64,000 nt of DNA from Firmicutes bacterium UBA6113 (GTDB lineage: Bacteria; Bacillota; Clostridia; Tissierellales; Sedimentibacteraceae). Below are positions 9,059 through 17,909 of this stretch, piece by piece. The stretch's first letter is position 1; each line of letters opens with the position of its first letter. Below the pieces are notes generated by a model. The model searched no databases. It saw only the letters and a program-made list of their open reading frames with translations, and was not told the DNA's origin. The translations under genes were made by a program, and so were the position numbers. Location: the NCBI GenBank assembly GCA_002422545.1, contig DIWF01000024.1, positions 1 through 64,000 on the forward strand. Reading direction: 5' to 3'.

Positions 9059-10375
9059 TTAATCTTTGATATTCCAATAACCCGCTGTATCTGAACCAAC
9101 ACGGACAATAAGATTTTCTTCTTGAAGCTTTTTCATATTTCTTTCTATTGTCCTAATAGTTTTATTCAATTTTTCACTTATCTCTGCTTGAGTGATATAT
9201 TTATCTTTATTAATAAGGCTAATAATAATTTCTTGCGTCTTATTAAGTTTAACCATTTTTACACCGACATTCTCACCGACATTCTCACCGACATTCTCAC
9301 CGACATTCTCTATAGGAAAATTAACTTTTAAAAAATTAGGGCTAAACTTAAATATACTTCGATTATATTTTTTTAATATTCTCTGAACGCCAGAACCAAG
9401 TTGTTCTACTAACTTAACATCTTTAAAAACTCTCATAAGTTCCTTGTTCCTTGGGGCTGAAATGCCTTCAAAAAATTCTTCTTGACTTAATTCTTGAGGT
9501 AAGCCCCCTGATGATGTAATAACAAATTTATCTGAGAATATTTCAAAAACTGGAGGTATTCCATTAGAATAATCATTGTGAATAATTGCATTTATAACAG
9601 CTTCCCTTAATGCGGTAGGATCTACGATACGCTTTTCTTTTCTCAAAGTTTTTGTAATTTCAGTTTTTGTTACATTTTCAATATCTAACTTACTTAATAT
9701 ATTCTCAGTTGCTTTAATCAATGAACAATATCCGAATTCTGCATTTTCAATTAAATCAGCTTTATCAGCTCCTGAATACTTTGCAACCTTCATGGAAATT
9801 CCATTTTCATCAGCTAATAAATATGCAGCATAATTAAACTTATTTTCTTCATTATATAATTCTAAATTATTTAAAAATTTATCATTTAAATCGTATCCAT
9901 TTTCTTCGTAATAAATCTTAAGTTGTTTAAATGTTAGATCTTGTCTAGGTGATAAAAGTTTTCCAAGTGAATTCCTAATTCTTTTGGAATATAAAGAATC
10001 AATCATTTCCATAGTCATCTGTTGAACAGTAGTACCTACTCTTATAAGGCATCCATTTGGAGACAACCCATACTTTCTTATATAATATGGCTTTTCAGGA
10101 CCGCTTGATATAGCAATTTTAATAATATCTTTATCTTCCATTTTAACGGTCATCACGTCAAACAATCCCATTGTAGAAGGGTATATATTATTTTTTATTT
10201 TATCTACGATTCTTTTCTGAAGATCATCAGAATTCTCTACACCAAAAATAAATCCGTCGTCTTCAATACCTATATATATTTCTCCGCCTTCAGCATAATT
10301 TAAAAAACCTACTACTTCCTTCTCCAAACTATCATTTAATTCTCTTTTGAATTCAACACGGTTGCTTTCATTCAT
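9059..10375 (-). CDS. AlbA_2 / AAA_4 (RecG-like C-terminal) putative DNA-binding transcriptional regulator
   Basis: The N-terminus, NRVEFKRELNDSLEKEVVGFLNYAEGGEIYIG, is a classic AlbA_2 (Schlafen-like AAA_4) domain covering about residues 1-120. An HATPase_c_4-like region follows at about 245-345, with DPTALREAVINAIIHNDYSNG, FEIFSDKFVITSSGGLP and RNKELMRVF. A linker of four VGEN/ENVG units (near residues 356-371) joins it to a C-terminal winged helix (QAEISEKLNKTIRTIERNMKKL). Such COG2865 proteins are thought to be regulators, often in defence or mobile regions; the target is unknown. The ATG has a weak GGTGGG upstream, and a TTGAAT/TATAAT promoter lies about 50 bases before it. It is monocistronic. 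Confidence 0.82.
   Translation of the reverse strand: MNESNRVEFKRELNDSLEKEVVGFLNYAEGGEIYIGIEDDGFIFGVENSDDLQKRIVDKIKNNIYPSTMGLFDVMTVKMEDKDIIKIAISSGPEKPYYIRKYGLSPNGCLIRVGTTVQQMTMEMIDSLYSKRIRNSLGKLLSPRQDLTFKQLKIYYEENGYDLNDKFLNNLELYNEENKFNYAAYLLADENGISMKVAKYSGADKADLIENAEFGYCSLIKATENILSKLDIENVTKTEITKTLRKEKRIVDPTALREAVINAIIHNDYSNGIPPVFEIFSDKFVITSSGGLPQELSQEEFFEGISAPRNKELMRVFKDVKLVEQLGSGVQRILKKYNRSIFKFSPNFLKVNFPIENVGENVGENVGENVGVKMVKLNKTQEIIISLINKDKYITQAEISEKLNKTIRTIERNMKKLQEENLIVRVGSDTAGYWNIKD
9263..9310. repeat. Four perfect tandem copies of a 12-bp unit in the hinge of the AlbA_2 protein
   Basis: ACCGACATTCTC is repeated at 9263-9274, 9275-9286, 9287-9298 and 9299-9310 with no mismatch. On the coding strand each unit adds four residues (ENVG). 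Because the unit is a multiple of three, slippage would change linker length between the ATPase-like and winged-helix domains without a frameshift. Confidence 0.9.
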
Positions 10376-10427
10376 AAATATCCCACCTATTCGAATATTT
10401 TTTATTAAAATAAATTATTATATATCT

Positions 10428-10454
10428 ATTATACTATAATTTAGATATATTCAA
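10428..10454 (-). promoter_or_regulatory. Predicted promoter of the AlbA_2 regulator gene
   Basis: TTGAAT (10449-10454) and TATAAT (10428-10433) on the minus strand are 15 bases apart, slightly short for a sigma-A promoter, and lie about 55 bases before the ATG. A short AT-rich leader follows. Confidence 0.4.
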
Positions 10455-10611
10455 ACCAAAATTTATTATTTAATTTCAGTGCAAATTTAAATTCTACCCT
10501 TAGTTTTCTTTCAATTTGAATCCCCTCGGCAAATAAATCACATTTCTTTTGTTACAATTGCGTATATAATATAAACATAATAAACAATAAAATAGGAGAA
10601 TGATAATCAAT

Positions 10612-10692
10612 ATGAAGTCTCCTATCCTTATTACATTTATAGTAGTATGTCGCAAAACCTACGTTAGCTCAAATTCTAGCCAATTCAAATAA
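10612..10692 (+). pseudogene. Short open frame, possibly the truncated start of a lost gene
   Basis: The 456-base gap between the AlbA_2 and WG-repeat genes holds only this candidate. ATG 10612 follows AGGAG by 13 bases and opens 26 codons, MKSPILITFIVVCRK then TYVSSNSSQFK. The beginning looks like a membrane segment; the remainder looks like read-through into non-coding DNA. A TATAAT box lies upstream near 10564. It is weak and may be chance. Confidence 0.2.
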
Positions 10693-10749
10693 CTTAAGTT
10701 GCAAACAATAAACATTGAAATATCAACATTTCGCAATAACTTAAATAAC

Positions 10750-10764
10750 TTAAGTGACAGGCAC
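10750..10764 (+). repeat. Direct repeat TTAAGTGACAGGCAC, copy 2
   Basis: Exact second copy of the sequence at 9030-9044. Just upstream is an AATAACTTAAG-rich stretch (10687-10750) in which short motifs are themselves repeated, suggesting remnants of an insertion element end. Confidence 0.5.
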
Positions 10765-10831
10765 CGAGAATTTTTCCAAAGTGTATCCATATGAACTAGA
10801 ATTACTTTTATTAGAATTTACAGAATTTAAA

Positions 10832-12334
10832 TTATTGTAATTTTGATATTTTATCCAATACATTATAGTTAATTATTCGTTCGAGGACACTGTATTTAGG
10901 TTCTATTATGATTTCACCCTCCCTGCTTATAATTCCACCGTTATACCCAGCGTCAGAATCATAAAAAATTGCATATCCGTCATAACCGAATACTAGATCC
11001 AAATCATTATCAAATAAATCTTTCATTGTTGCCATCATTGAAGAATAGCTTTTATTTACCTCCATGTCTACGCTTTCATCCCCATAAGTTGTTACAATTT
11101 CACCTTTTTTATTTATTCTACGCCAAACATCTTCTAATTTAATATAAGCGTACCCGTTAGAAAAAGGCCTTACATACTTCGGATCAAGTTCAGGTTTTAT
11201 TATAATATTTCCTTGTGCATCAATAAATCCAACCTTATCATTTTCATAAAACATTCCCATTCCATCTGAAAATGTTATATTGCTTTCATATATTGGCTGT
11301 ATAACAAATTTCCCTTCTTTATCAATTACTCCATATTTACCATCTGCCTTAACACAAGCTAATCCATCAGAAAAGCCATCAGCAACATCTTCGTATATAG
11401 GCTCAATAACAATTTTGCCGCTTTCATCAATAAATCCATATTTCTCATCGATCATTACACAGGCCATTCCTTCTGAGAATCCGCCAATGTAATCAAAGGC
11501 AGGTTCAATTACATAGTTACCTTCCTTATTGATACATCCCCATTTATCTTCTAATTCAACACAGCTTAGACCGTTTGAAAAATCCTCAGCATAATCATAC
11601 AAGGCATATATGGCTATTTTGCCATCCTTTGCATTAATAAACCCATACTTGCCTTCTTTCATAAATTTAATCATGCCATCATTAGATAGATTTCTTCCCG
11701 CAACAAAAGAATCCACAATATCTTCTGAAACAGTATTTCCTTTTTTATCTATTAAAGCATATCCATCATCAATATACACAGCTGCAAATCCATCTGTAAA
11801 TTTGTATGCTAGCGGAAATATATCATTTGGTATTGTGAATTGACACTTTATAACCTCGTTTCCGCTTTCATCAACAAATCCCACTAACCCATTTTTAATT
11901 ACAGTCCATAAACCTTCACTATAACCTCCTGCTGCTTGATATTGCGGCTCTACAATGACATTGCCTTTTAAATCAATAAAACCAAATCTACCTTTGATAT
12001 TCACCGCAGCTAATTTACCATAAAATGGAGCTGCATCATTATAGTCCGGATTTATAACAACTTCTCCTTTTTTGTTAGCATAACCCCAAGCTCCTTTTAT
12101 TTTAACAGGTATCAATCCGTTAGCCAAAATAGGAGTTATACTATCAAATTCGTTAAGTACTTCATCATTTATGCTTAGAAGCATAACCTTGCCGTCATTC
12201 CTTGAAATGATTAAATCATCTACATATATGTCATCCTTTGAACTGTCTAAACTTTCCCCCTCACAACCATTTAAAAATAAAATGATAATAACAAATAATA
12301 ATAGAACTATATGTTTGCTATTTTTTTTACTCAT
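10832..12334 (-). CDS. WG-repeat lipoprotein
   Basis: The protein has an N-terminal signal with lipobox LNGC (Cys near residue 24), so it should be anchored on the outer face of the membrane. It then carries about nine to ten WG/KWGL-type repeats of roughly 40-50 residues, such as GAWGYANKKGEVVI, GRFGFIDLKGNVIVEP and KYGFIDESGKIVIEP, typically with acidic turns and DGLA or EGMA motifs. These repeats form a beta-propeller-like binding fold in known families; the ligand is unknown. A start at 12340 is in frame, but AGGAGT lies only a base from it. ATG 12334 has 7-base spacing and is preferred, giving 500 residues. It is probably monocistronic. Confidence 0.85.
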   Translation of the reverse strand: MSKKNSKHIVLLLFVIIILFLNGCEGESLDSSKDDIYVDDLIISRNDGKVMLLSINDEVLNEFDSITPILANGLIPVKIKGAWGYANKKGEVVINPDYNDAAPFYGKLAAVNIKGRFGFIDLKGNVIVEPQYQAAGGYSEGLWTVIKNGLVGFVDESGNEVIKCQFTIPNDIFPLAYKFTDGFAAVYIDDGYALIDKKGNTVSEDIVDSFVAGRNLSNDGMIKFMKEGKYGFINAKDGKIAIYALYDYAEDFSNGLSCVELEDKWGCINKEGNYVIEPAFDYIGGFSEGMACVMIDEKYGFIDESGKIVIEPIYEDVADGFSDGLACVKADGKYGVIDKEGKFVIQPIYESNITFSDGMGMFYENDKVGFIDAQGNIIIKPELDPKYVRPFSNGYAYIKLEDVWRRINKKGEIVTTYGDESVDMEVNKSYSSMMATMKDLFDNDLDLVFGYDGYAIFYDSDAGYNGGIISREGEIIIEPKYSVLERIINYNVLDKISKLQ

Positions 12335-12585
12335 GGTCATACTCCTTTTTTACATTATATTTTGAATTTATGCACTCAGCATTTAGCTAGAATGTTTGTT
12401 GATAACGTTTGTCCTGCAAGCTTGCACTTACATCTTTTGTTATTCTGTTTCCATATAAGTTTTTCCATTTTGGGGCTAATAAGTTTTCTATTTTAATAAT
12501 ACTTTGAATAGCAAAATTTACTCTTGAATCATTATCACTTCGTAATCTGCAAATTTGTTCATCTGTTGGCTCGTACCAACTTTGA

Positions 12586-13866
12586 CTAAAATTCTAAATC
12601 TGAAAATAAATCATTGCCATTGTCATAAAAATATTTTAATATTACCGCAATAATATATATTTGTATTGAAATTTTATTTTTATCTTTATTGGTTAATTCA
12701 AACAATATATCAGGTATTTCTTTATAGCTGTTAAAGTGAATAGGCATTATCCGATAATTGCCAATCTCAAAATACTCCTTCAATGATTCTTTGATTTTGT
12801 CATGTTTAATATCGATGTAAGTAATTCCAAAAAAATCAGGTTTCCCTCCTCTTTCCAGGAGCCTTGCAAAACCAATTACCTTAGACTTCATTTTAACATT
12901 CTTGTAAAGGAGTCCACATTCTTCTCTGAGTTCTCTTTCCATTGTAATCTTCACCAGTTCCTGAAACGTTTGTTCTGATTTCTTCTTATTTCTAATAAGT
13001 TTCTTTAAATCCCTGAAGTCGGTTGAGCCTGAGCCTGAAGGTGCTAACCTGCCGCCGTTTGCAGCAGATTTATTTGATTGACTGTTAATTATTATGTAAT
13101 TATCATTAGTTATTGCTAAAGTTGATCCACCTAAGTAGTTCGAGCAAAGACTTTCGCACAATTGTATTAATTCACCATTTTCATCCAATAATAAATCTTC
13201 ACCTTTGAAAACAAACGGATCATAAATGTTTAAAACGCTCTTAAGCTTGGTATAAACCATTTCATTTGTGCATAATCCTTGAAAGTAATCGGTTTTCTGT
13301 ACTCTAATTTTGTTATCTTTGTTAAGGTATATTTCATCAGCTAATCTAATCAATTGGCTGTTGTATATTGTACTTTTTGCTTTAAATGCTTTATTAAGAG
13401 CAAAAGGAGCTATAAGTTTTATTTCCTTAGATAATAAAAACTTGCCCGAGTAATCCAGGTTCAATGAAAACTTGTCCGAGTAAATTAAGTTGTTGACCTC
13501 GTTACTCATTACATATCTTTCATTATTAAATTCCTGAATACTATACCCGTTCTCCCTGTAAACATATGGCAATATGATTTTATCACGAACACTAGCCTTG
13601 TAATTACAAACATCAATTTCAAAGAATTCATTATTTCTTTCATCTAATTCTTGTGTTTCAACATGAAATTTATATACAATTGAAAATATTGAGAATGCAA
13701 TAACTAATATTTCAATTGTATTTCCGTTACCTTGTAAGTTCTCAGGAATTATGTTTATATACATTGAGAATATGCCAACCACTACTCCCAATATACTATA
13801 AATATAGTTATTACTAAGTCCAAATATCATCAATCTCTTTTGAATTTCTCCAATGAACCTTTTCAT
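12586..13866 (-). CDS. Membrane-anchored Nudix-domain protein (2TM-Nudix)
   Basis: Two hydrophobic segments near the N-terminus (IYSILGVVVGIFSMYI and TIEILVIAFSIFSIVY) are followed by a cytoplasmic region of about 350 residues. A Nudix box core fits at the C-terminal half: E, seven residues, then RELREECGL, which matches EX7REUXEEXGU. The preceding Gly-X5 spacing is not canonical. The expected reaction is hydrolysis of a nucleoside diphosphate linked to another moiety, here at the membrane; the substrate is unknown. ATG 13866 follows AGGAG by 8 bases; the in-frame ATG at 13884 overlaps that ribosome binding site. It starts 92 bases after the wzz-like gene ends and may share its transcript. 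Confidence 0.7.
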   Translation of the reverse strand: MKRFIGEIQKRLMIFGLSNNYIYSILGVVVGIFSMYINIIPENLQGNGNTIEILVIAFSIFSIVYKFHVETQELDERNNEFFEIDVCNYKASVRDKIILPYVYRENGYSIQEFNNERYVMSNEVNNLIYSDKFSLNLDYSGKFLLSKEIKLIAPFALNKAFKAKSTIYNSQLIRLADEIYLNKDNKIRVQKTDYFQGLCTNEMVYTKLKSVLNIYDPFVFKGEDLLLDENGELIQLCESLCSNYLGGSTLAITNDNYIIINSQSNKSAANGGRLAPSGSGSTDFRDLKKLIRNKKKSEQTFQELVKITMERELREECGLLYKNVKMKSKVIGFARLLERGGKPDFFGITYIDIKHDKIKESLKEYFEIGNYRIMPIHFNSYKEIPDILFELTNKDKNKISIQIYIIAVILKYFYDNGNDLFSDLEF

Positions 13867-13957
13867 ATTCCATTCTCCTAACATTGGTGCTCTGCATATA
13901 TTAAAATAAACATGAATATATCATGTTTATTTTTTGTTTATATCTATCTAAAATTGC

Positions 13958-15010
13958 TTAGTGCTTAACTTCTTCCTTAAACCAATACTCCATAAACAAA
14001 GCTATCATAACTCCAAGCATGCCGCCTATTACTGCACCAATGATTGTATTTAAAGCATTGCTTGGGCTGGTTTTTTGAGTAGGAGCTACAGGTGGTGAAG
14101 GAAGATATACACTTGTTTCAACAACACCTATTACACTGGATTCAAGCTTCTCTGCTTGTCCGGTCTCATAATATTTATTTAAAGCAGAATATTCTTTATT
14201 AAGCTCTTCCAAATACCTGCTGTTTAACCTTATTGTATTTTCAATATTATTTATTGTCTGCTTATTTTGGATTATATCATTTTCAATCTTAATATAGTTT
14301 GGATTAACAGTATCAACAGGAATCACATAATCGCTGTTTGATGTCAACTGTGTCTGGATTTCCAGGTTACCATTACCCTTAGCAATTATCTGAGGAGTTG
14401 CAGCCAACAATTCTTCATTTTTCTTTAATATTTCTTTTACACTATCCAGTTGATTTTCCTGAGCTTTGACATCCATGCTGAAATCATTTATAAAATAGCT
14501 GATGGCTCTTTCCTTAGTCATAACATCCATAAATTCCACATAATTGTCATACAATGTCTGTGCAAGTTTTAAAGATTCTTCTGGATTATCAGCAGAAACA
14601 GTCACTTCAAAGCTGTTTTGAACAGTATTTGTCTTTACATCAGACTTTCCAATTAATATTCTTTTCTTAAGACTGTCCACAGATACTTCTTCAGAATTAT
14701 ATTCCATATCCCTTATGGTACTGATCAATACATCATTGCTTGTAATCAAGTTAATATACTGATCATTGGTTGTTATAGGAAGCTTATATTCACCATACCT
14801 TGTTGTATAAGTTTCCGGCATGCTTATGACTATGTTTAGCTTTGTGTCATAAACAGGCGACAGCACAAACATGCTGAACATTCCTGCTAATATTGCAACA
14901 ACCAAAGTAAGACTTATTATCATCTTTTTCCTTTTCCACAAGGCCATAATAAGCTCTCTTAAGTCTATTTCATCATCGTTATATTGTATGTTATTTTGAT
15001 TTTCGTTCAT
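13958..15010 (-). CDS. Wzz-like polysaccharide co-polymerase (chain length determinant)
   Basis: The topology is that of the Wzz/YveK family. An N-terminal cytoplasmic stretch with IDLRELIMALWKRKKMI precedes a first membrane helix, at about 32-52. A large extracellular coiled-coil region follows. A Pro-rich PSPPVAPTQKTSPSN motif leads into the second helix (IIGAVIGGMLGVMIALF). The family sets polymer length or couples polymerase and export. No tyrosine autokinase gene (Wzc/CpsD type) or matching phosphatase is present in the window, so it acts without a local kinase. It has its own promoter (TTGAAT, 17 bases, TATAAT) and a GGAGAG ribosome binding site. Confidence 0.85.
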   Translation of the reverse strand: MNENQNNIQYNDDEIDLRELIMALWKRKKMIISLTLVVAILAGMFSMFVLSPVYDTKLNIVISMPETYTTRYGEYKLPITTNDQYINLITSNDVLISTIRDMEYNSEEVSVDSLKKRILIGKSDVKTNTVQNSFEVTVSADNPEESLKLAQTLYDNYVEFMDVMTKERAISYFINDFSMDVKAQENQLDSVKEILKKNEELLAATPQIIAKGNGNLEIQTQLTSNSDYVIPVDTVNPNYIKIENDIIQNKQTINNIENTIRLNSRYLEELNKEYSALNKYYETGQAEKLESSVIGVVETSVYLPSPPVAPTQKTSPSNALNTIIGAVIGGMLGVMIALFMEYWFKEEVKH

Positions 15011-15054
15011 TATTAACTCTCCGATTATATATTTACTTTAAAATCCACCTGTTA

Positions 15055-15083
15055 ATTATAACAGCAAAACAATTCATATTCAA
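15055..15083 (-). promoter_or_regulatory. Promoter of the wzz-like gene
   Basis: On the minus strand TTGAAT (15078-15083) and a perfect TATAAT (15055-15060) are separated by 17 bases, about 45 bases before the ATG. Confidence 0.65.
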
Positions 15084-15619
15084 CATAATTTCAACAATGT
15101 ATATTATTGATTATTCGGTGCGCATTATACTCATCTATCAACGGACATGCAAGTCTGGTAGCTTTTGGATGCCTTTAAGCAATAAAAACATTATAGATAG
15201 TAATACAAAAAGAAATCTTAAGCTGATTATGCTGTTACACCAATCAGTGTAATTGCCATTGCAAAAAAATAGAACGTTACAGACAGGGATTATGATGGAT
15301 TATATCTTGTTCTCTGTGTTTTCTTTGCCTCAAAATTTACCCCAAAAAAGTGGACAGTTTGTACAATCCCTCATACAAAAGGCTAGTTACATGGCTTTCC
15401 AGGCTCATATCCTGAGAGTTTTGAAGTATCTACTTTATTAGGCTGGTCCCATATATTTCTTAATCTCCTACTCCAGATTGTGCTATTCTCGAACCCTAAA
15501 TATTAATTAAATCACCCAGTTCACTTCTTTACTATCCAGCGCTCAGTCTCTCTGATGACTTGGTTTTCAAATAAGTAATGGTAGATTTAGAGTGTTGGAG
15601 TTATATGAGAAAAATAAGT
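15084..15619. other. Gene-free stretch between the wzz promoter and the galE remnant
   Basis: No intact gene is seen. Short open pieces on both strands have no ribosome binding site and no recognisable domain. Together with the galE tail that follows, the region looks like recombination debris at the distal edge of the polysaccharide locus. Confidence 0.4.
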
Positions 15620-15751
15620 CTATTTATTATTCTTCTCAAATTTCCAGATATCTAAGCACATTTTCTTTAACCCACGCTTTGCTTTCCAACCTAGTTCCCT
15701 CTCAGCCTTACTTGCGTCTAGTAAGCAAGAGGGGATATTAGGAATGTATAG
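15620..15751 (-). pseudogene. C-terminal remnant of a second galE
   Basis: Read on the minus strand, an open frame of 43 codons encodes LLDASKAERELGWKAKRGL followed by KKMCLDIWKFEKNNK and a TAG. This is the characteristic C-terminus of UDP-glucose 4-epimerase. It lies directly downstream of an intact galE that has its own, different C-terminus (LGWKPQFDSLEKII). The body of the second gene is missing. It is most simply the stump left when an incoming galE replaced a resident one. Confidence 0.75.
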
Positions 15752-15771
15752 AATTTAGTAAGGTCTTTGAT

Positions 15772-16758
15772 TTAGTCTTTATATCCATTTGGATTATTCT
15801 TATGCCAGTTCCAAGCATCCTTAATAATTTTCTCTAATGAGTCAAACTGTGGCTTCCAACCTAATATACTCTTAGCTTTATCGGATGATGCGATTAATGT
15901 AGCTGGATCTCCTGCTCTTCTTTCTTTTACTTCTGCCGATATAGGATGACCAGTTACTTTCCTTGCTGTTTCAATTACTTCTTTTACAGAGTACCCATTT
16001 CCATTTCCAAGATTGAACACATCACTGTTATTTCCATTTCTTAAATAGTCCAAGGCCTTATAATGAGCTGAAGCTAAATCCATAACATGAATATAATCCC
16101 TAATGCATGTCCCGTCTTCAGTTGGATAGTCATCACCAAACATATAAATCTTATCACGCTTTCCAAGTGGCACTTGAAGTATTAATGGAATAAGATGCGA
16201 TTCAGGGTGATGATCTTCTCCTATTTTACCGGACTCATATGCTCCTGCTGCATTAAAATATCTAAGAGATACATACTTTGTGCCATAAGGCTGATCGAAC
16301 CATTTCATCATCTTTTCCATGGCAAGCTTAGTTTCTCCATATGTATTAGTAGGATTAGTTTCATCACTTTCTAATATTGGAATACTTTTAGGCTCACCAT
16401 ATGTTGCAGCCGTAGAAGAAAAGACAATTTTATTTACATTATTTTCTTTCATAACATCAAGGAGACAAAGCATACCATAAACATTATTATGATAGTACTC
16501 ATAAGGTTTTTCCATACTCTCCCCTACTAAAGAGTTTGCTGCAAAATGAATTACTGCTTCTATGTTATGTTTTTTAAGGACTTTATCTAGTTGGTCTTTA
16601 TCTCTAATATCTATATTATAAAAGTAGTCAGCTTGGACAGATTCTTTATGTCCACTTTGCATGTTATCTACCACAATTATTTCTTCATTCTGATTTTGAA
16701 AATATTTAACTGTGTGAGAGCCAATGTAGCCTGCTCCTCCGGTTATTAGTATTGGCAT
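15772..16758 (-). CDS. galE: UDP-glucose 4-epimerase GalE
   Basis: GalE interconverts UDP-glucose and UDP-galactose and here should feed UDP-Gal to the Glf mutase. It has the NAD-binding GGAGYIG motif immediately after the start, the catalytic Ser/Thr with Tyr-X3-Lys (STAATYGEPK upstream, TYGETKLAMEK) and the GalE-specific NLGNGNGYSVKEVI and LGWKPQF segments. ATG 16758 has AGGGGG upstream and gives 328 residues, the normal length. A longer in-frame start at 16815 adds a sequence unlike the family. It is the last gene of the rml-galE run, 83 bases downstream of rfbB. Confidence 0.93.
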   Translation of the reverse strand: MPILITGGAGYIGSHTVKYFQNQNEEIIVVDNMQSGHKESVQADYFYNIDIRDKDQLDKVLKKHNIEAVIHFAANSLVGESMEKPYEYYHNNVYGMLCLLDVMKENNVNKIVFSSTAATYGEPKSIPILESDETNPTNTYGETKLAMEKMMKWFDQPYGTKYVSLRYFNAAGAYESGKIGEDHHPESHLIPLILQVPLGKRDKIYMFGDDYPTEDGTCIRDYIHVMDLASAHYKALDYLRNGNNSDVFNLGNGNGYSVKEVIETARKVTGHPISAEVKERRAGDPATLIASSDKAKSILGWKPQFDSLEKIIKDAWNWHKNNPNGYKD

Positions 16759-16841
16759 TATAAGAAGCCCCCTTTCAATGGCTGATTTCAAATATAATAT
16801 CATATCACCTATCATTCTTCAGAAGCCGCAACTTCTTCATT

Positions 16842-17891
16842 TCAGAAATACATTGATTCGTAATATTTCATGTAATCACCGGATACTATATTGTCAATCC
16901 ATTCAGTATTATTCAAGTACCATTCAATAGTTTCTTTTATTCCCTGTTCAAAAGTATATGCAGGCGACCATCCTAATTGAGTTGTAATTTTGGTATTATC
17001 AATTGCATATCTTCTGTCATGGCCAGGTCTATCTTTAACGTATTTAATAAGCTCTTCTGATTTACCTAAAGTGTTAATAATTAACTTCACAATTTCTATA
17101 TTTGCCTTTTCATTGTTCCCGCCGATGTTGTAAACTTCTCCATTTACACCCTTATGTAGAACTGTATCAATAGCAGCGCAATGATCCGATACATGGAGCC
17201 AATCCCTTACTTGCATTCCATCACCATAAACAGGTAAATCTTTATCTTTTAAACAGTTATTTATTATAAGGGGTATCAATTTCTCTGGAAACTGATATGG
17301 TCCATAATTATTACTGCAACGAGTTGTATTAACTGGCATACCAAAAGTTTCATGATATGCTCTAACTATCATATCTGCACTAGCCTTAGAAGCAGAGTAT
17401 GGACTGTTAGGCATTAAAGGCATTGTCTCAATAAACATTCCTTTTTTCCCTAAAGCACCATAAACTTCATCAGTTGAAACTTGCAAGAATTTAACTCCAT
17501 TTTTATATTCCTTGCAGTACTTATCATCAGGATTAACCTTCCAATATTTCTTTGCCACATCCAATAATGTTTGAGTTCCTAAAACGTTTGTAGTCAAGAA
17601 CACTTCTGGTTCCTCGATGCTTCTATCTACATGAGATTCAGCAGCAAAGTTTACAACATTATCAATATTATATAATGAGAAAATCTCCTCAATTTTCCCT
17701 CTATCTGTGATATCTGCTTTAATAAATATATAATTTAGATTATAAGATATTTCTCTCAAGTTTTCCAAATTTCCGGCATAAGTTAATGCATCTATATTTA
17801 TAATCTTATATTCAGGGTGCCAGTCTAACATTAACTTTACAAAATTACTTCCAATAAAACCCGCACCACCTGTAACTAAAATAGTATTCAT
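16842..17891 (-). CDS. rfbB: dTDP-glucose 4,6-dehydratase RmlB
   Basis: RmlB performs the second step of dTDP-L-rhamnose synthesis, converting dTDP-glucose to the 4-keto-6-deoxy intermediate. It has the NAD motif TGGAGFIGSN at the start, AAESHVDRSI, the STDEVYG motif with the catalytic Asp-Glu pair, SPYSASKASADM with the Tyr-X3-Lys, and the TRCSNNYGPYQFPEKLIPL signature. About 350 residues is typical. A GTG at 17900 is also in frame and closer to the GAGGGG ribosome binding site. ATG 17891 is chosen because it begins the conserved MNTILVTGGAGF. The gene lies 18 bases after the rmlCD fusion. Confidence 0.95.
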   Translation of the reverse strand: MNTILVTGGAGFIGSNFVKLMLDWHPEYKIINIDALTYAGNLENLREISYNLNYIFIKADITDRGKIEEIFSLYNIDNVVNFAAESHVDRSIEEPEVFLTTNVLGTQTLLDVAKKYWKVNPDDKYCKEYKNGVKFLQVSTDEVYGALGKKGMFIETMPLMPNSPYSASKASADMIVRAYHETFGMPVNTTRCSNNYGPYQFPEKLIPLIINNCLKDKDLPVYGDGMQVRDWLHVSDHCAAIDTVLHKGVNGEVYNIGGNNEKANIEIVKLIINTLGKSEELIKYVKDRPGHDRRYAIDNTKITTQLGWSPAYTFEQGIKETIEWYLNNTEWIDNIVSGDYMKYYESMYF

Positions 17892-17909
17892 AATGTCCAC
17901 TACCCCTCA

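Noticed and set aside
9263..9310. CRISPR-like array
   Set aside because: The repeats are contiguous 12-mers with no spacers and encode a protein hinge. No CRISPR array or cas gene was seen anywhere in the window.
15250..15445. Possible transposase remnant upstream of the galE fragment
   Set aside because: Fragments such as AAAAAGTGGACAGTTT hint at an IS end, but no conserved transposase motif is readable in any frame.
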